From: BB31 sp964582525
Lineage (GTDB): Bacteria > Pseudomonadota > Gammaproteobacteria > Beggiatoales > Beggiatoaceae
NCBI GenBank assembly: GCA_964582525.1
Contig: CAZOSP010000006.1
Span: forward strand, 1-62,853
Direction of reading: 5' to 3'
DNA length: 62,853 bases
Below the pieces are notes generated by a model that had not been told where the DNA came from, did no database searches, and worked only from the letters and a program-made list of their open reading frames with translations. Of this stretch, positions 25,972 through 35,685 are shown piece after piece; the first letter of the stretch is position 1, and every line of letters starts with the position of its first letter. Position numbers and translations under genes: made by a program.

Positions 25972-27033
25972 TCACTTATTATTGAGGCTATACAAACTAG
26001 CCATTTGTCTTTCCAATTCGCTTAAATGCCGAGACATTTTATCCAGTTGTTTTAAGCGTAGATAGTTTTTATGCCAATCTTTATTTTCTTGCAAAGGCGC
26101 ACCGGCTGAATAAAGTCCAGCTTTTTTGATCGACTGCAATACATTAGAACCGCCCGTGATGTGTACATCATCAACGATGTCTATATGCCCAACAATGCCA
26201 ACCCCGCCGCCAATTAAACAACGCTTGCCGATACGTGTGCTACCAGCAATGCCAACGCAACCGGCAATAGCGGTTTGGCTGCCAATGCTGACATTATGAG
26301 CAATTTGAATTTGATTATCTAATTTAACTTCGTCTTCAATAATGGTATCGCCTAAAGCCCCTCGATCAATGCTGGTGTTTGCGCCGATTTCAACCGCATG
26401 ACCAATGCGCACACGCCCTAGTTGCGGGACTTTTATCCAGTGTTGTCCATCATGGGCTAAACCAAAACCGTCCGCGCCAATCACCGCACCGGCATGAATA
26501 ATCACGCGCTCGCCCAGCAGACAATCGTCATACAAGGTGACATTTGGATGCAAATAACACCGCTCGCCGATCTTTACCTGTTCACCTATCACGCAGCCAG
26601 CACTGATAAAGCTGTTAGAGCCTATATAACTACCCGCGCCAATGCTAACGTGAGCACCGATAGCTACATTGTCGCCGAGCTTGGCTTCGGGACTGATGCA
26701 GGCACTCGGATGTTGCTGCGCGGTTGTGTTTGAGGCGGGTGGATTAAAAAATTGCGCGGCGCGTGCATAGGTGACATAAGGCTGTTCTGTGATCAGTGCC
26801 GGTACGCGGCAGAGCGGTTTATCCGCCGCGCTTAAAATAACCGCAGCCGCTTGGGTGTTTTGCAATAAGCGACGATAGCGGCGATTAGTAAAAAAGCTGA
26901 TCTGATGCGCCTGAGCATCCATGAGAGTCGCAATGCCCGACACAATCACCTGCGTGCTTTCGGCTTGATGCGTATCGAGACGCGCACCTAGCAATTCAGC
27001 TAAGGTGTTTAAGTTAATAGAAAGCTTACCCAT
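25972..27033 (-). CDS. lpxD: UDP-3-O-(3-hydroxyacyl)glucosamine N-acyltransferase
   Basis: LpxD adds the second 3-hydroxyacyl chain in lipid A synthesis. The 353-residue protein has an N-terminal uridine-binding domain (about 1-100, ISFFTNRRYRRLL), hexapeptide-repeat beta helix (about 105-315) with the catalytic His in the LDNQIQIAHNVSIG segment, and a C-terminal helix. It is preceded by skp, with a 35-base interval, and followed by fabZ. Confidence 0.96.
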   Translation of the reverse strand: MGKLSINLNTLAELLGARLDTHQAESTQVIVSGIATLMDAQAHQISFFTNRRYRRLLQNTQAAAVILSAADKPLCRVPALITEQPYVTYARAAQFFNPPASNTTAQQHPSACISPEAKLGDNVAIGAHVSIGAGSYIGSNSFISAGCVIGEQVKIGERCYLHPNVTLYDDCLLGERVIIHAGAVIGADGFGLAHDGQHWIKVPQLGRVRIGHAVEIGANTSIDRGALGDTIIEDEVKLDNQIQIAHNVSIGSQTAIAGCVGIAGSTRIGKRCLIGGGVGIVGHIDIVDDVHITGGSNVLQSIKKAGLYSAGAPLQENKDWHKNYLRLKQLDKMSRHLSELERQMASLYSLNNK

Positions 27034-27068
27034 TATGCTGGCGATGATGTTGACCTGTGTTGACTTGA

Positions 27069-27599
27069 TTAACGTCCTAAACGTCTCAGTAGTTTATCGG
27101 TAATATCCACTTGCTCACTGGCATAAATCACACCTTCACCGACCACTAAGTCGTAACCTTCAGCTTTGGATAAATCGACAATCGCTTTGAAGATATCCTT
27201 TTGTAGTTTGTTCAGTTCTTCATTGCGGCGAAAATTAAAATCTTCCCGTAAAGCTTCTTGTTCACGTTCAAATTCTCGACGTTGTGCGCGCAAATCTTTG
27301 GCTAAACGCGAGAGTTCTGCCGCACTCATAGTATCTTCTTCTTTGCGCAAGCGTTCATCTAAACGCCGAATTGCATCTCGTGAACGTGCAAGTTGTTTTT
27401 CTTTGGGGGCAAATTCCTGTTTAAGACGTGCATCTGCTTGTTTTGCTTGCGGAGCTTGATCTAATACTTTCAATATATTGACAAAGCCAATTTTTAGATC
27501 GGCGGCGGCTAAACTAGGTGTGAATGCAAAGCTGAACAGTAAAAGGCCCAAGGCTAAGGATGTTGGGGATTGAAAAATCTGTTTCAAAATAGACTCCAT
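27069..27599 (-). CDS. skp: Periplasmic chaperone Skp/OmpH
   Basis: Skp holds unfolded outer membrane proteins in the periplasm. The 176-residue protein has an N-terminal signal peptide (about residues 13-32, LALGLLLFSFAFTPSLAAA), then KIGFVNILKVLDQAPQAK, the usual mature start, and long basic coiled-coil tentacles (about 60-140). It lies seven bases from bamA, its functional partner, in the usual order bamA-skp-lpxD. The signal-peptide start is preceded by extra residues, so a shorter start is possible. Confidence 0.92.
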   Translation of the reverse strand: MESILKQIFQSPTSLALGLLLFSFAFTPSLAAADLKIGFVNILKVLDQAPQAKQADARLKQEFAPKEKQLARSRDAIRRLDERLRKEEDTMSAAELSRLAKDLRAQRREFEREQEALREDFNFRRNEELNKLQKDIFKAIVDLSKAEGYDLVVGEGVIYASEQVDITDKLLRRLGR

Positions 27600-27605
27600 T
27601 AATGC

Positions 27606-29915
27606 TTAAAAGGTTGTACCTAAGGTAAATTGGAACATTTGAGTATCATCGCCATCCTGTTTGTTTAAGGGTCTGGCTAAACTGAAACTCAATGCGCCCA
27701 GTGGTGATAGCCAAATAGCACCTACACCGGTAGAATAACGCAAAGTGCTGCTATCAAAGTCTTCATTCACACCATACACGTTGCCAATATCAAAAAAAGC
27801 CGATAAACGCACGGAACGGCTTTCTTCTACAAAAGGCACTGGTAAAATAAATTCTGCATTACCAGTTAAACGCAAGTTGCCACCTGAAGGACTATTATTA
27901 GAATCTCTAGGTCCTAATGTATTTTCTTTGAAACCTCTTACGCTGCGTGGACCGCCCGCGGTGTAATGTTCAAAGAAAGGAAATTCAGCATCGCCATAGC
28001 TTTCTCCATAGCTGGCATCGCCTTTCAATAAAAATACATATTTATCAATTAACGGAATATACCAATGCTGACGTGCGCCCAGTTTATAATATTGTAAATC
28101 ATCGCCGATAGGAATAGTCATTTCCGCACTGACGGAGTGTAACATGCCTCGATCTGGAAACAAGCTGCGATTGCGAGTGTCATGCGTCCAACTGCCAATA
28201 AACTTAAAGGTTTGAAAATGATCGCCATTATTAGAAACATAATCATGTACTTCAACCGGGCTGAATTGTGAAGTTTGCAGGCTTAAATCTTCAGCTTCCA
28301 AGCCTAAACGTACTGAATTATGTTCACTAATGGGTAAGCCATAGGTTAATGAACCGCCGAAAACATCTAAAGCATAACGGCTTAAATTGGCTTCTTCAGC
28401 ATCGGTTTCTCGATAATATAAATTAATCCCTTGGCTAATGCCATCAATGGTGTAATAGGGATCAAGATATTGAAAACTATAGACGGTGTTGACTCGGCTA
28501 TTATTGAATTGAACGCCGACGCGCTTGCCGCTACCCAAGAAATTATCTTGCGTGACACTGGTATTGAATAATAAACCTTGGGTTTGTGAATAGCCAATAC
28601 CGGCAAGGAAATTACCCGAAGAACGTTCGTTCACGCTGTATTCAACATCAATTTGATCGGCGACGCTTGGCACATTAATTTGTTCTACTTCAACGCCATC
28701 AAAGAACTGAAGACGTTCTAAACGAGTACGAGAGCGTTTGATTTTTTCGCTGGAAGCCCAGCCCGCTTCCATTTGGCGCATTTCTCGACGCAGCACTTCA
28801 TCTTTGGTTTTGCTATTGCCTTTGAAATGAATGCGCCGTACATAGATGCGCCGCCCGGGATCAATATAAAAAGTTAAATTGACCATAGTTTCTTCGCCTT
28901 CTATCGGTTCTGGCACTGCGTTGACATTAGCAAAGGTGTAACCTTCGTTGCCTAAACGGGCTTGAATGGCTTCGCTGCTGGCTGTGATTTGTTTGCGCGA
29001 AAACACGCCTTTGGCTTGTGCTTGAACCTGTTTGAGCAATTCTGCTTCGTCAATGATTAAATTACCCAACAATTTAACTTCATTAATTGTATATTTTTTG
29101 CCTTCTGCGATATTAATTGTAATATAAATATCTTTTTTATCGGGCGTAATAAAGACTTGCGTTGAATCGATATTAAAATTCAAGTAACCTCGATCTAGAT
29201 AATAAGAACGCAAGGTTTCTAAATCTGCTGCGAGTTTTTGTTTAGAATATTGGTCGGCACTGCTGAAGAATGACCAAAAAGTAGTAGGGCTTAATTCAAA
29301 TTGATTGAGCAAGTCTGATTCGCTAAATACTTGATTACCGACCAGCGTGATTTGACGAATTTTAGCCGGCTTGCCTTCAGAAATATCGACTTGAATATTG
29401 ACACGATTGCGCGGTTGTGGATTAATAGTGGATTTAATTTTTGCCGCATAATGACCTAAGCTAAAGTATTGACGTTGCAGTTCAAGTTCTACTTTTTCTA
29501 AAATGGAACGGTCAAAAACCAGTCCTTGCGCAAAGCCAATCTTTTTTAAGGCGGTAGTCAGTTCTTCGGTGTCTATTTCTTTGTTACCTGTGTAACTAAT
29601 ATTTGCAATAGCCGGACGTTCAAGCACGGAAACAATCAGCACATTGTCATCGCGTTGCAAGCTAATGTCGTTAAAAAAACCGGTCTTGAATAATTCGCTA
29701 ATGGCTTTTTGCGCTAGTGCGGGATTAAGAGGTTCCCCCACTTTGACCGGCAAGTAATTAAACACTGTGCCAACAGCGATACGTTGCAAACCTTCTAAGC
29801 GAATATCCTCGACGATAAAGGTTTCAAAAGCAAATATATTATGAGTAAATAATAAACTGCAAAACAGCGTTATAGCGATTATTATTCTCCGACCGATCCG
29901 CATGAACATCCTCAT
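27606..29915 (-). CDS. bamA: Outer membrane assembly factor BamA
   Basis: BamA is the central barrel of the BAM complex that inserts beta-barrel proteins. The 769-residue protein has a signal peptide (about 1-29), five POTRA domains (about 30-425; for example FIVEDIRLEGLQRIAVGTV in POTRA1) and a 16-strand barrel. The barrel has the conserved loop-6 motif VRGF (in GGPRSVRGFKENTLG) and the terminal strand ending in aromatic Phe (FQFTLGTTF). Length is normal. It lies between rseP and skp. Confidence 0.96.
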   Translation of the reverse strand: MRMFMRIGRRIIIAITLFCSLLFTHNIFAFETFIVEDIRLEGLQRIAVGTVFNYLPVKVGEPLNPALAQKAISELFKTGFFNDISLQRDDNVLIVSVLERPAIANISYTGNKEIDTEELTTALKKIGFAQGLVFDRSILEKVELELQRQYFSLGHYAAKIKSTINPQPRNRVNIQVDISEGKPAKIRQITLVGNQVFSESDLLNQFELSPTTFWSFFSSADQYSKQKLAADLETLRSYYLDRGYLNFNIDSTQVFITPDKKDIYITINIAEGKKYTINEVKLLGNLIIDEAELLKQVQAQAKGVFSRKQITASSEAIQARLGNEGYTFANVNAVPEPIEGEETMVNLTFYIDPGRRIYVRRIHFKGNSKTKDEVLRREMRQMEAGWASSEKIKRSRTRLERLQFFDGVEVEQINVPSVADQIDVEYSVNERSSGNFLAGIGYSQTQGLLFNTSVTQDNFLGSGKRVGVQFNNSRVNTVYSFQYLDPYYTIDGISQGINLYYRETDAEEANLSRYALDVFGGSLTYGLPISEHNSVRLGLEAEDLSLQTSQFSPVEVHDYVSNNGDHFQTFKFIGSWTHDTRNRSLFPDRGMLHSVSAEMTIPIGDDLQYYKLGARQHWYIPLIDKYVFLLKGDASYGESYGDAEFPFFEHYTAGGPRSVRGFKENTLGPRDSNNSPSGGNLRLTGNAEFILPVPFVEESRSVRLSAFFDIGNVYGVNEDFDSSTLRYSTGVGAIWLSPLGALSFSLARPLNKQDGDDTQMFQFTLGTTF

Positions 29916-29944
29916 TCAAATTCCTTGAGTTTTATGGTGGTTTT

Positions 29945-31300
29945 TTAACCTAATAGGCGATTAAAATCATTAAACAAAGCTAGGCTCATTAATAATAAAA
30001 CAATGGTGATACCTAGCTTCTGCATAATGATTAATGTTGTTTCTGATAAGGGACTGCCTTTTATCCATTCTATGAAATAAAACAAGAGATGTCCGCCATC
30101 TAACAGAGGAATGGGTAATAGGTTAATGACCCCTAAGCTGATGCTGACCAGTGCTAGAAAGAATAAAAACCGTGACCAGCCTAAATCAAAAGAATGTCCG
30201 GCAAATTCTGCAATGGTAATAGGACCGCTGATATTTTTCGGGGAAACTTCGAGAGTGAGCATTTTGCCTAACATTTTTAGGGTTAGCACTGAATATTCCC
30301 AAGTTTTATTCATTCCTTGCAAGAAAGCGGCAAATAAACCATAGCGTTCTATGCTGCGATATTGTGCATCCCAATCCTGTGGAACGTGCGCCCCTACGCC
30401 TAGCCTGCCCTGTCCGTTTTCATTTGCGGGGGTTAGGGTTAAATAGAGGATTGCCTGTTGGCGTTGTATTTCAACCGCAATGGACCTGTCGGGGTGTAAG
30501 GAAATTTGTTCAGCCCAGTCATGCCAATTATCAATCTCTTTGCCATTCACGCTGAGAATTTTGTCGTCGCTTTGTAAGCCGCCTTGTTGTGCTGCACTGC
30601 CTGCTAAGACGCGCCCAATCACCGCAGGTACGGAGGGGCGATAAGGCTGCATACCGAGTTTGCTCAATAATCCCTGCTGGCTAAAGTCGTCGGGCGACAG
30701 GTGAGTTAAATCAAGGCTTAAATCCCATTCGTAGCCTTGCTCATTGCGCACGGTATAGTGACCGGTTTGCTTGTTGACGACGGCTTGCAGGGTTTCGTGA
30801 AGGACTGATTCCCAGCGAAAAGTGCCTTGCCCGTTGACGGCAATAATTTCGTAGCCGCTTTGCATTCCAGCTTGGGCGGCGGGGCTGTTGGGTAATATGT
30901 CGCCGACAATCGGGCGCGTGCCAACCACGCCGAGCATGAACATTAAGGTGTACGCAAAAATCGCAAATAGGAAGTTGACTAGAGGTCCGGCGACGACGAT
31001 GGAGGAGCGTATCCACAGGGGTTGACGATTAAAGGCGCGATGCACTTCTTCGGCAGCAACCTCGCCTTCGGCTTCGTCGAGCATTTTCACATAGCCGCCA
31101 AGCGGAATCGCAGCAAGCATAAACTCAGTTTGGTCTTTGCCCAGGCGGCGCGATACTAGCGGTTGTCCAAAACCAATGGAAAAACGCAGGATTTTCACTC
31201 CCAGACGTTTTGCCACCCAGTAATGTCCCCATTCGTGGACTGTGACCAGTATGCCGATGGTGAATAAAAAGGCGAAAATAATGTGTAGAAAATCGAGCAT
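29945..31300 (-). CDS. rseP: Site-2 metalloprotease RseP
   Basis: RseP cleaves the anti-sigma factor RseA and remnant signal peptides within the membrane. The 451-residue protein has the zinc-binding HEWGH motif in the first transmembrane helix, two periplasmic PDZ domains (about 115-310; GYEIIAVNG and DKILSVNGKEI), the third zinc ligand in LLPIPLLDGGHL, and a final membrane helix. It follows dxr by one base, a normal order in gammaproteobacteria. Confidence 0.96.
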   Translation of the reverse strand: MLDFLHIIFAFLFTIGILVTVHEWGHYWVAKRLGVKILRFSIGFGQPLVSRRLGKDQTEFMLAAIPLGGYVKMLDEAEGEVAAEEVHRAFNRQPLWIRSSIVVAGPLVNFLFAIFAYTLMFMLGVVGTRPIVGDILPNSPAAQAGMQSGYEIIAVNGQGTFRWESVLHETLQAVVNKQTGHYTVRNEQGYEWDLSLDLTHLSPDDFSQQGLLSKLGMQPYRPSVPAVIGRVLAGSAAQQGGLQSDDKILSVNGKEIDNWHDWAEQISLHPDRSIAVEIQRQQAILYLTLTPANENGQGRLGVGAHVPQDWDAQYRSIERYGLFAAFLQGMNKTWEYSVLTLKMLGKMLTLEVSPKNISGPITIAEFAGHSFDLGWSRFLFFLALVSISLGVINLLPIPLLDGGHLLFYFIEWIKGSPLSETTLIIMQKLGITIVLLLMSLALFNDFNRLLG

Positions 31301-31301
31301 A

Positions 31302-32492
31302 TTAAGCGCTACGCAGTAAGGGTGAAGGGTAAAGGCGTTGGATGGCTTCTTCTGCTAAATGCCGTGCTTTTGCATCATCTTCTAAAATGACTTCGAGACT
31401 GCTGGCGGCTCGTCCCGATAAGTTTGCCAATGTAGTTTCGATAATTTTTGCTATATCGGTGAATTTTAAGCGTGCTTGCAAAAATGCGGCTACGGCTATT
31501 TCATTGGCTGCGTTTAGGATGGTGGTGGTGGTGCCGCCGGCTAACATGGCTTCATGGGCTAATCGCAAGCAGGGAAATCGGTGTGTGTCGGTTTCTTCAA
31601 AATTGAGTTGCGCTATGGCTTTTAGGTCTAGCGAGGCTACGCCTGCGTCTATGCGTTGGGGCCAGGCTAATCCGTAGGCTATCGGGGTGCGCATGTCGGG
31701 ATGTCCGAGTTGTGCGAGCAATGAGCCATCTACATATTCGACTAGGGAGTGTATGACGCTCTGCGGATGCACTATCACTTCTATATGATCGGGGGTGGTT
31801 TCAAATAGCCAGCAGGCTTCTATGATTTCTAAGCCTTTGTTCATCATGGTGGCGGAATCTACCGATATTTTTCGCCCCATCACCCAGTTGGGATGTGCGC
31901 AGGCTTGTTGCGGCGTGACTTGTTCTAATGCGTCTAAGGTATGCTGGCGAAAGGGTCCGCCGGATGCGGTGAGCATAATTTTTCTTACTGCCATTTTGTC
32001 TTGTCCATGCAGACATTGATAGATGGCGTTATGTTCACTGTCGATGGGCAATAGTCGGCTGTCGTGTTGTTTGACGGCATCCATAAATACTTGTCCGGAC
32101 ATCACTAGGCTTTCTTTGTTGGCAAGCAACACTTGCTTGCCCGCCCGCGCTGCGGCTAGGGTGGGCAGCAATCCGGCGCCGCCAACAATCGCTGCCATGA
32201 CTATGCTGATTTCATCTAGGGCGGCTACGTATGATAAGCCTTCGGTGCCACTTAGGACTTCTATGTCGGGATTGATGGGATATAGTCGCTGACGTAGTTG
32301 TTCGGCGGCATCGGCATCGGTCATAACGGCATAACGCGGCGACCATTCTATACATTGTTCATAGAGTTTTTCTACTGAGGTATTGGCGGTTAAGGCAATC
32401 ACCCGATAACGCGAGCGATGTTGGGCAATGACGTTTAGGGTATTTACCCCAATCGTGCCGGTCGCGCCCAAAATGGTCACTCCAAGACTCAT
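31302..32492 (-). CDS. dxr: 1-deoxy-D-xylulose 5-phosphate reductoisomerase
   Basis: Dxr makes 2-C-methyl-D-erythritol 4-phosphate with NADPH, the committed step of the non-mevalonate isoprenoid pathway, which feeds UppS upstream in the same cluster. The protein (396 residues from 32492) shows the NADPH loop GATGTIGVNTL, the NKESLVM motif, the metal-binding SEHNAI and the substrate-binding MNKGLEIIEA. I chose ATG 32492 because an AGGAG lies upstream and it forms an ATGA overlap with the cdsA stop. Confidence 0.96.
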   Translation of the reverse strand: MSLGVTILGATGTIGVNTLNVIAQHRSRYRVIALTANTSVEKLYEQCIEWSPRYAVMTDADAAEQLRQRLYPINPDIEVLSGTEGLSYVAALDEISIVMAAIVGGAGLLPTLAAARAGKQVLLANKESLVMSGQVFMDAVKQHDSRLLPIDSEHNAIYQCLHGQDKMAVRKIMLTASGGPFRQHTLDALEQVTPQQACAHPNWVMGRKISVDSATMMNKGLEIIEACWLFETTPDHIEVIVHPQSVIHSLVEYVDGSLLAQLGHPDMRTPIAYGLAWPQRIDAGVASLDLKAIAQLNFEETDTHRFPCLRLAHEAMLAGGTTTTILNAANEIAVAAFLQARLKFTDIAKIIETTLANLSGRAASSLEVILEDDAKARHLAEEAIQRLYPSPLLRSA

Positions 32493-33325
32493 AAATATTC
32501 TCCTGCCTGCCAATACAGCAGACCTAATAAAAAAATCGGCGCGGCGGCGGTTAGGCTGTCAATGCGATCTAATACGCCTCCATGACCGGGCAATAATTGG
32601 CTGCTGTCTTTTAGGTGCATTTGCCGCTTGAATAAGCTTTCCAATAGATCGCCTAAAATGGACACGGCAACTGTCAATACACTGAGCAAAACCAGGCTGA
32701 TGCTGGCATCGCTATCGAACTTCTGCCAACCCGCATACAGGAGCGTCAAAAGCACGGCTGCCAGCATAGCTCCCCAGACACCTTCCCAGCTTTTGCCGGG
32801 GCTGATATGCGTAGCGAGTTTGCGCTTACCCCAACGTCGTCCTGAAAAAAACGCCCCAATATCGGCAGTCCAGATCAGGCATAAAAAAAACAGCATCCAT
32901 ACTTGACCATAGTATTCATGGAGTAAACTCAGTGCCAACCAAGCGGGCAACAAAATCAAGATACCCAGCAGGCTTTTAATCGGGCGTTTAGATAAATAAT
33001 GCAGAGCAGCATGTCCGTGTTGAATACGCCACACGCACCAAAGTGCTAAACTCCACCACAGCACAGCCAGCCAAAAAACCGCCACTTCTAAGCGTGGAAA
33101 ATAGACATGCAGGGCGTATAAGCCAAGCATCATCAGCGCGAATAATAGCACATAGCTGAACTGGCTTATCCAAGTGTGCCAACCCGCAATACGACTCCAT
33201 TCCCAAGCCGCTAATAGGACGAATAATCCCATCAAACCAGCAAAAGCCATCGGCGACAAAAAAAACATGCCCGCCAACAAGCCGCCCGCCAATAATATTG
33301 CCGTTATGATGCGTTGTTTTAGCAT
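32489..33325 (-). CDS. cdsA: Phosphatidate cytidylyltransferase
   Basis: CdsA converts phosphatidic acid and CTP to CDP-diacylglycerol for all phospholipids. The 278-residue protein has about eight hydrophobic segments and the C-terminal family signature SLFKRQMHLKDSSQLLPGHG followed by GVLDRIDS. It overlaps uppS by seven bases at its start and dxr by four bases at its end, so these three are translationally coupled. Confidence 0.95.
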   Translation of the reverse strand: MLKQRIITAILLAGGLLAGMFFLSPMAFAGLMGLFVLLAAWEWSRIAGWHTWISQFSYVLLFALMMLGLYALHVYFPRLEVAVFWLAVLWWSLALWCVWRIQHGHAALHYLSKRPIKSLLGILILLPAWLALSLLHEYYGQVWMLFFLCLIWTADIGAFFSGRRWGKRKLATHISPGKSWEGVWGAMLAAVLLTLLYAGWQKFDSDASISLVLLSVLTVAVSILGDLLESLFKRQMHLKDSSQLLPGHGGVLDRIDSLTAAAPIFLLGLLYWQAGEYL

Positions 33326-34062
33326 GATGGCTGCTGCTCAACTTGTTCGCCCGTTTGCCCAAAACGACGCTGGCGCGAAGCAAAATCGTTTAAGGCTGTT
33401 TGCAAACAATCGCGGTTGAAATCGGGCCACAATACATCAGTGAAATACAATTCGGTGTAAGCCAGTTGCCAGAGTAAAAAATTGCTAATGCGATGCTCGC
33501 CGCCCGTGCGAATGAATAAATCAGGTTCGGGCAAATCGGTCAAAGACAAAGAGTCAGCGAACATTTTTTGCGTAATATGTTCAGGCTCTAATTGCCCCTG
33601 ATGCACTTGGATGGCGAGTTGTTGGCAGGCACTTAAAATATCCCAACGCCCGCCATAATTAGCCGCAACACGCAATTTTAAGCCACTATTTGCCTGCGTG
33701 TATTGTTCAACTTGAAAAATTTTATCTTGGAGTTTTTGTGGGAACGCACTGCGCTCACCAATAATTTGTAGCTGCACATTATTTTTATGCAGACGATTCG
33801 CCTCGCGTTGTAAGGCATTGAGAAACAAATCCATCAGCATATCAACTTCACGCGCCGGTCGCCGCCAGTTTTCACTGCTGAAAGCAAATAAGGTGAGAGC
33901 TTCGATACCTAATTCGGCACAGACTTGAACCGCCTGCCGCACGCTTTCTGTGCCAGCCTTATGCCCTGCATAGCGCGGCAAAAAACGCTTTTTTGCCCAG
34001 CGTCCGTTACCATCCATAATAATGGCAATATGCTGCGGCAAATTAGAAAGCGGTGGTTTCAT
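33319..34062 (-). CDS. uppS: Undecaprenyl diphosphate synthase
   Basis: UppS condenses isopentenyl diphosphate units onto farnesyl diphosphate in cis to make the C55 carrier for peptidoglycan and O-antigen. The 247-residue protein (ATG at 34062) starts close to the IAIIMDGNGRWAK catalytic-Asp motif and has the FAFSSENWRRP and DLFIRTGGEHRISNFLLWQ motifs. An upstream start at 34101 would add 13 non-conserved residues. The 250-base stretch between uppS and frr is non-coding and has a hairpin. Confidence 0.95.
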   Translation of the reverse strand: MKPPLSNLPQHIAIIMDGNGRWAKKRFLPRYAGHKAGTESVRQAVQVCAELGIEALTLFAFSSENWRRPAREVDMLMDLFLNALQREANRLHKNNVQLQIIGERSAFPQKLQDKIFQVEQYTQANSGLKLRVAANYGGRWDILSACQQLAIQVHQGQLEPEHITQKMFADSLSLTDLPEPDLFIRTGGEHRISNFLLWQLAYTELYFTDVLWPDFNRDCLQTALNDFASRQRRFGQTGEQVEQQPSC

Positions 34063-34162
34063 AGACAGCTCAAAAAGGAACAACCCGTTTAGTCTTAACA
34101 CAAGCCCTGCAATCCATGATTAAACTTGACAGATGGGTCAGTAACCACTCACGCCCAGCCGC

Positions 34163-34195
34163 TAAACCTTGCAGGCTTTCAAGCCCTGTAAGGCT
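34163..34195. terminator. Imperfect hairpin between frr and uppS
   Basis: AACCTTGCAGGCTT and AAGCCCTGTAAGGCTT flank a two-base loop and pair with a few mismatches. It lies in the 250-base frr-uppS interval and may be an attenuator or a decayed member of the AAACCTG family. No T tract follows on the minus strand, so termination is uncertain. The rest of the interval shows nothing else I can name. Confidence 0.35.
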
Positions 34196-34312
34196 TGTGT
34201 CGGAAAGTGAATGCTTAGTTAAATATCCGCCAGGTTTTTCTAAATGATGCTGCACGGTCATATCAAAACAGCTTCAAAGACATAAGAAAAAGTCTGTATT
34301 GCAAAAGGAAAC

Positions 34313-34870
34313 TTAGATTTCCATCAACTCAGCTTCTTTCTCAGCTAATAATTCATCAATTTTAGCAATGAACTTATCGGTTAATTTTTGAATTTCTTCT
34401 TCCGCAACACGTTCATCGTCTTCACTGATTGCTTTATCTTTCACCAGTTTTTTTAAATGATGATTAGCATCGCGGCGAATATTGCGTACTGCCACGCGCC
34501 CGCCTTCAGCTTCATGCCGCACCACTTTACTTAAATCACGGCGACGCTCTTCCGTCATCGCTGGTAAAGGAATCCGAATAATATTACCAGCGGAAGCAGG
34601 ATTTAGCCCTAGATCAGAATCAATAATCGCTTTTTCAATGGTTTGCGTCATATTCTTTTCCCAAGGTGTAATCCCTAAAGTGCGCGCATCAATAACGTTC
34701 ACATTAGCCACCTGAGACAGCGGCGTTGCCACGCCATAATAAGGCACGCTGATGTGATCGAGCAAACTGGTGTGGGCGCGTCCGGTGCGGATTTTAGTAA
34801 AATCTTGGCGCAAAGAATCCAGAGATTTTTCCATGCGTTCTTCAGAATCAAGTTGTATTTCTTCAATCAT
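34313..34870 (-). CDS. frr: Ribosome recycling factor
   Basis: RRF splits post-termination ribosomes together with EF-G. The 185-residue protein is of exact family length with RTGRAHTSLLDHI near the N-terminus, the domain-II hinge, and the conserved PLPAMTEERRRDLSKVV segment followed by the long C-terminal helix. It lies 49 bases downstream of pyrH, the universal order. Confidence 0.97.
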   Translation of the reverse strand: MIEEIQLDSEERMEKSLDSLRQDFTKIRTGRAHTSLLDHISVPYYGVATPLSQVANVNVIDARTLGITPWEKNMTQTIEKAIIDSDLGLNPASAGNIIRIPLPAMTEERRRDLSKVVRHEAEGGRVAVRNIRRDANHHLKKLVKDKAISEDDERVAEEEIQKLTDKFIAKIDELLAEKEAELMEI

Positions 34871-34919
34871 GTTTGTTTCCCGTTATTTAATGAATGGTGG
34901 TAAGCAATCGGGTATGCGA

Positions 34920-35636
34920 TTAGGAATGAATTAAAGTCCCTTCATTTTCGCCAAGCACAACGGCACGGTGCAACGCCTGTGGTTTGAGCATATTCAATAC
35001 CCGCAAAGGCATTTGGTGATCGCGGCATAATATCACAGCCGTGCTATCCATCACTTTTAGCTGTCGCTGAATAGCCTCATCATAACTCAAGTTGGTAAAG
35101 CGTTCAGCATTGGCATCCTGCATCGGATCGGCACTGTAAACGCCATCAACTTTAGTGGCTTTGACCATCAAATCCGCACTAATTTCGATAGCCCGTAAGC
35201 TGGCAGCCGAATCGGTGGTAAACAAAGGATTGCCGGTGCCGGCAGCAAACAACACCACGCGCTTTTGCGCTAAATAATCGACTGCCTGCCACCATTGATA
35301 TTTTTCGCAAACCCCTTCAATGGCAAAGGCAGACAACACATGCGCCTGCAAGCCAAGGCGTTTGAGCATATCTTGCATGGCAAGCGCGTTCATGGCAGTG
35401 GCTAACATGCCGATATGATCCGCAGTCACTTTATGAATGCCCGATTTAGTCAAACCCGCACCACGAAAAATATTTCCGCCGCCAATAACCAGAGCGACTT
35501 CGACACCCGCTGCAACTAAAGCTTGCACAGATTCAGCCGTGCTGTGCAGGATTTTAGCATCAATGCCAAAATCGTCCGAACCCATTAAAGCTTCGCCGCT
35601 GAGTTTAAGTAAAACACGTTGATAGGCAGGAGTCAT
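34920..35636 (-). CDS. pyrH: UMP kinase
   Basis: PyrH phosphorylates UMP to UDP; bacterial enzymes are hexameric amino-acid-kinase-fold proteins. The 238-residue protein has VLLKLSGEALMG at the start, GGGNIFRG for phosphate binding, and AAGTGNPLFTTDSAA near the uridine site. In nearly all proteobacteria it follows tsf within about 200 bases; here a 2.1-kb island separates them, so pyrH may need its own promoter. Confidence 0.97.
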   Translation of the reverse strand: MTPAYQRVLLKLSGEALMGSDDFGIDAKILHSTAESVQALVAAGVEVALVIGGGNIFRGAGLTKSGIHKVTADHIGMLATAMNALAMQDMLKRLGLQAHVLSAFAIEGVCEKYQWWQAVDYLAQKRVVLFAAGTGNPLFTTDSAASLRAIEISADLMVKATKVDGVYSADPMQDANAERFTNLSYDEAIQRQLKVMDSTAVILCRDHQMPLRVLNMLKPQALHRAVVLGENEGTLIHS

Positions 35637-35685
35637 AAGTGCTGATGTTCCTTATTGAGCTGTGTGTTGTAGATGTAGTACCTTG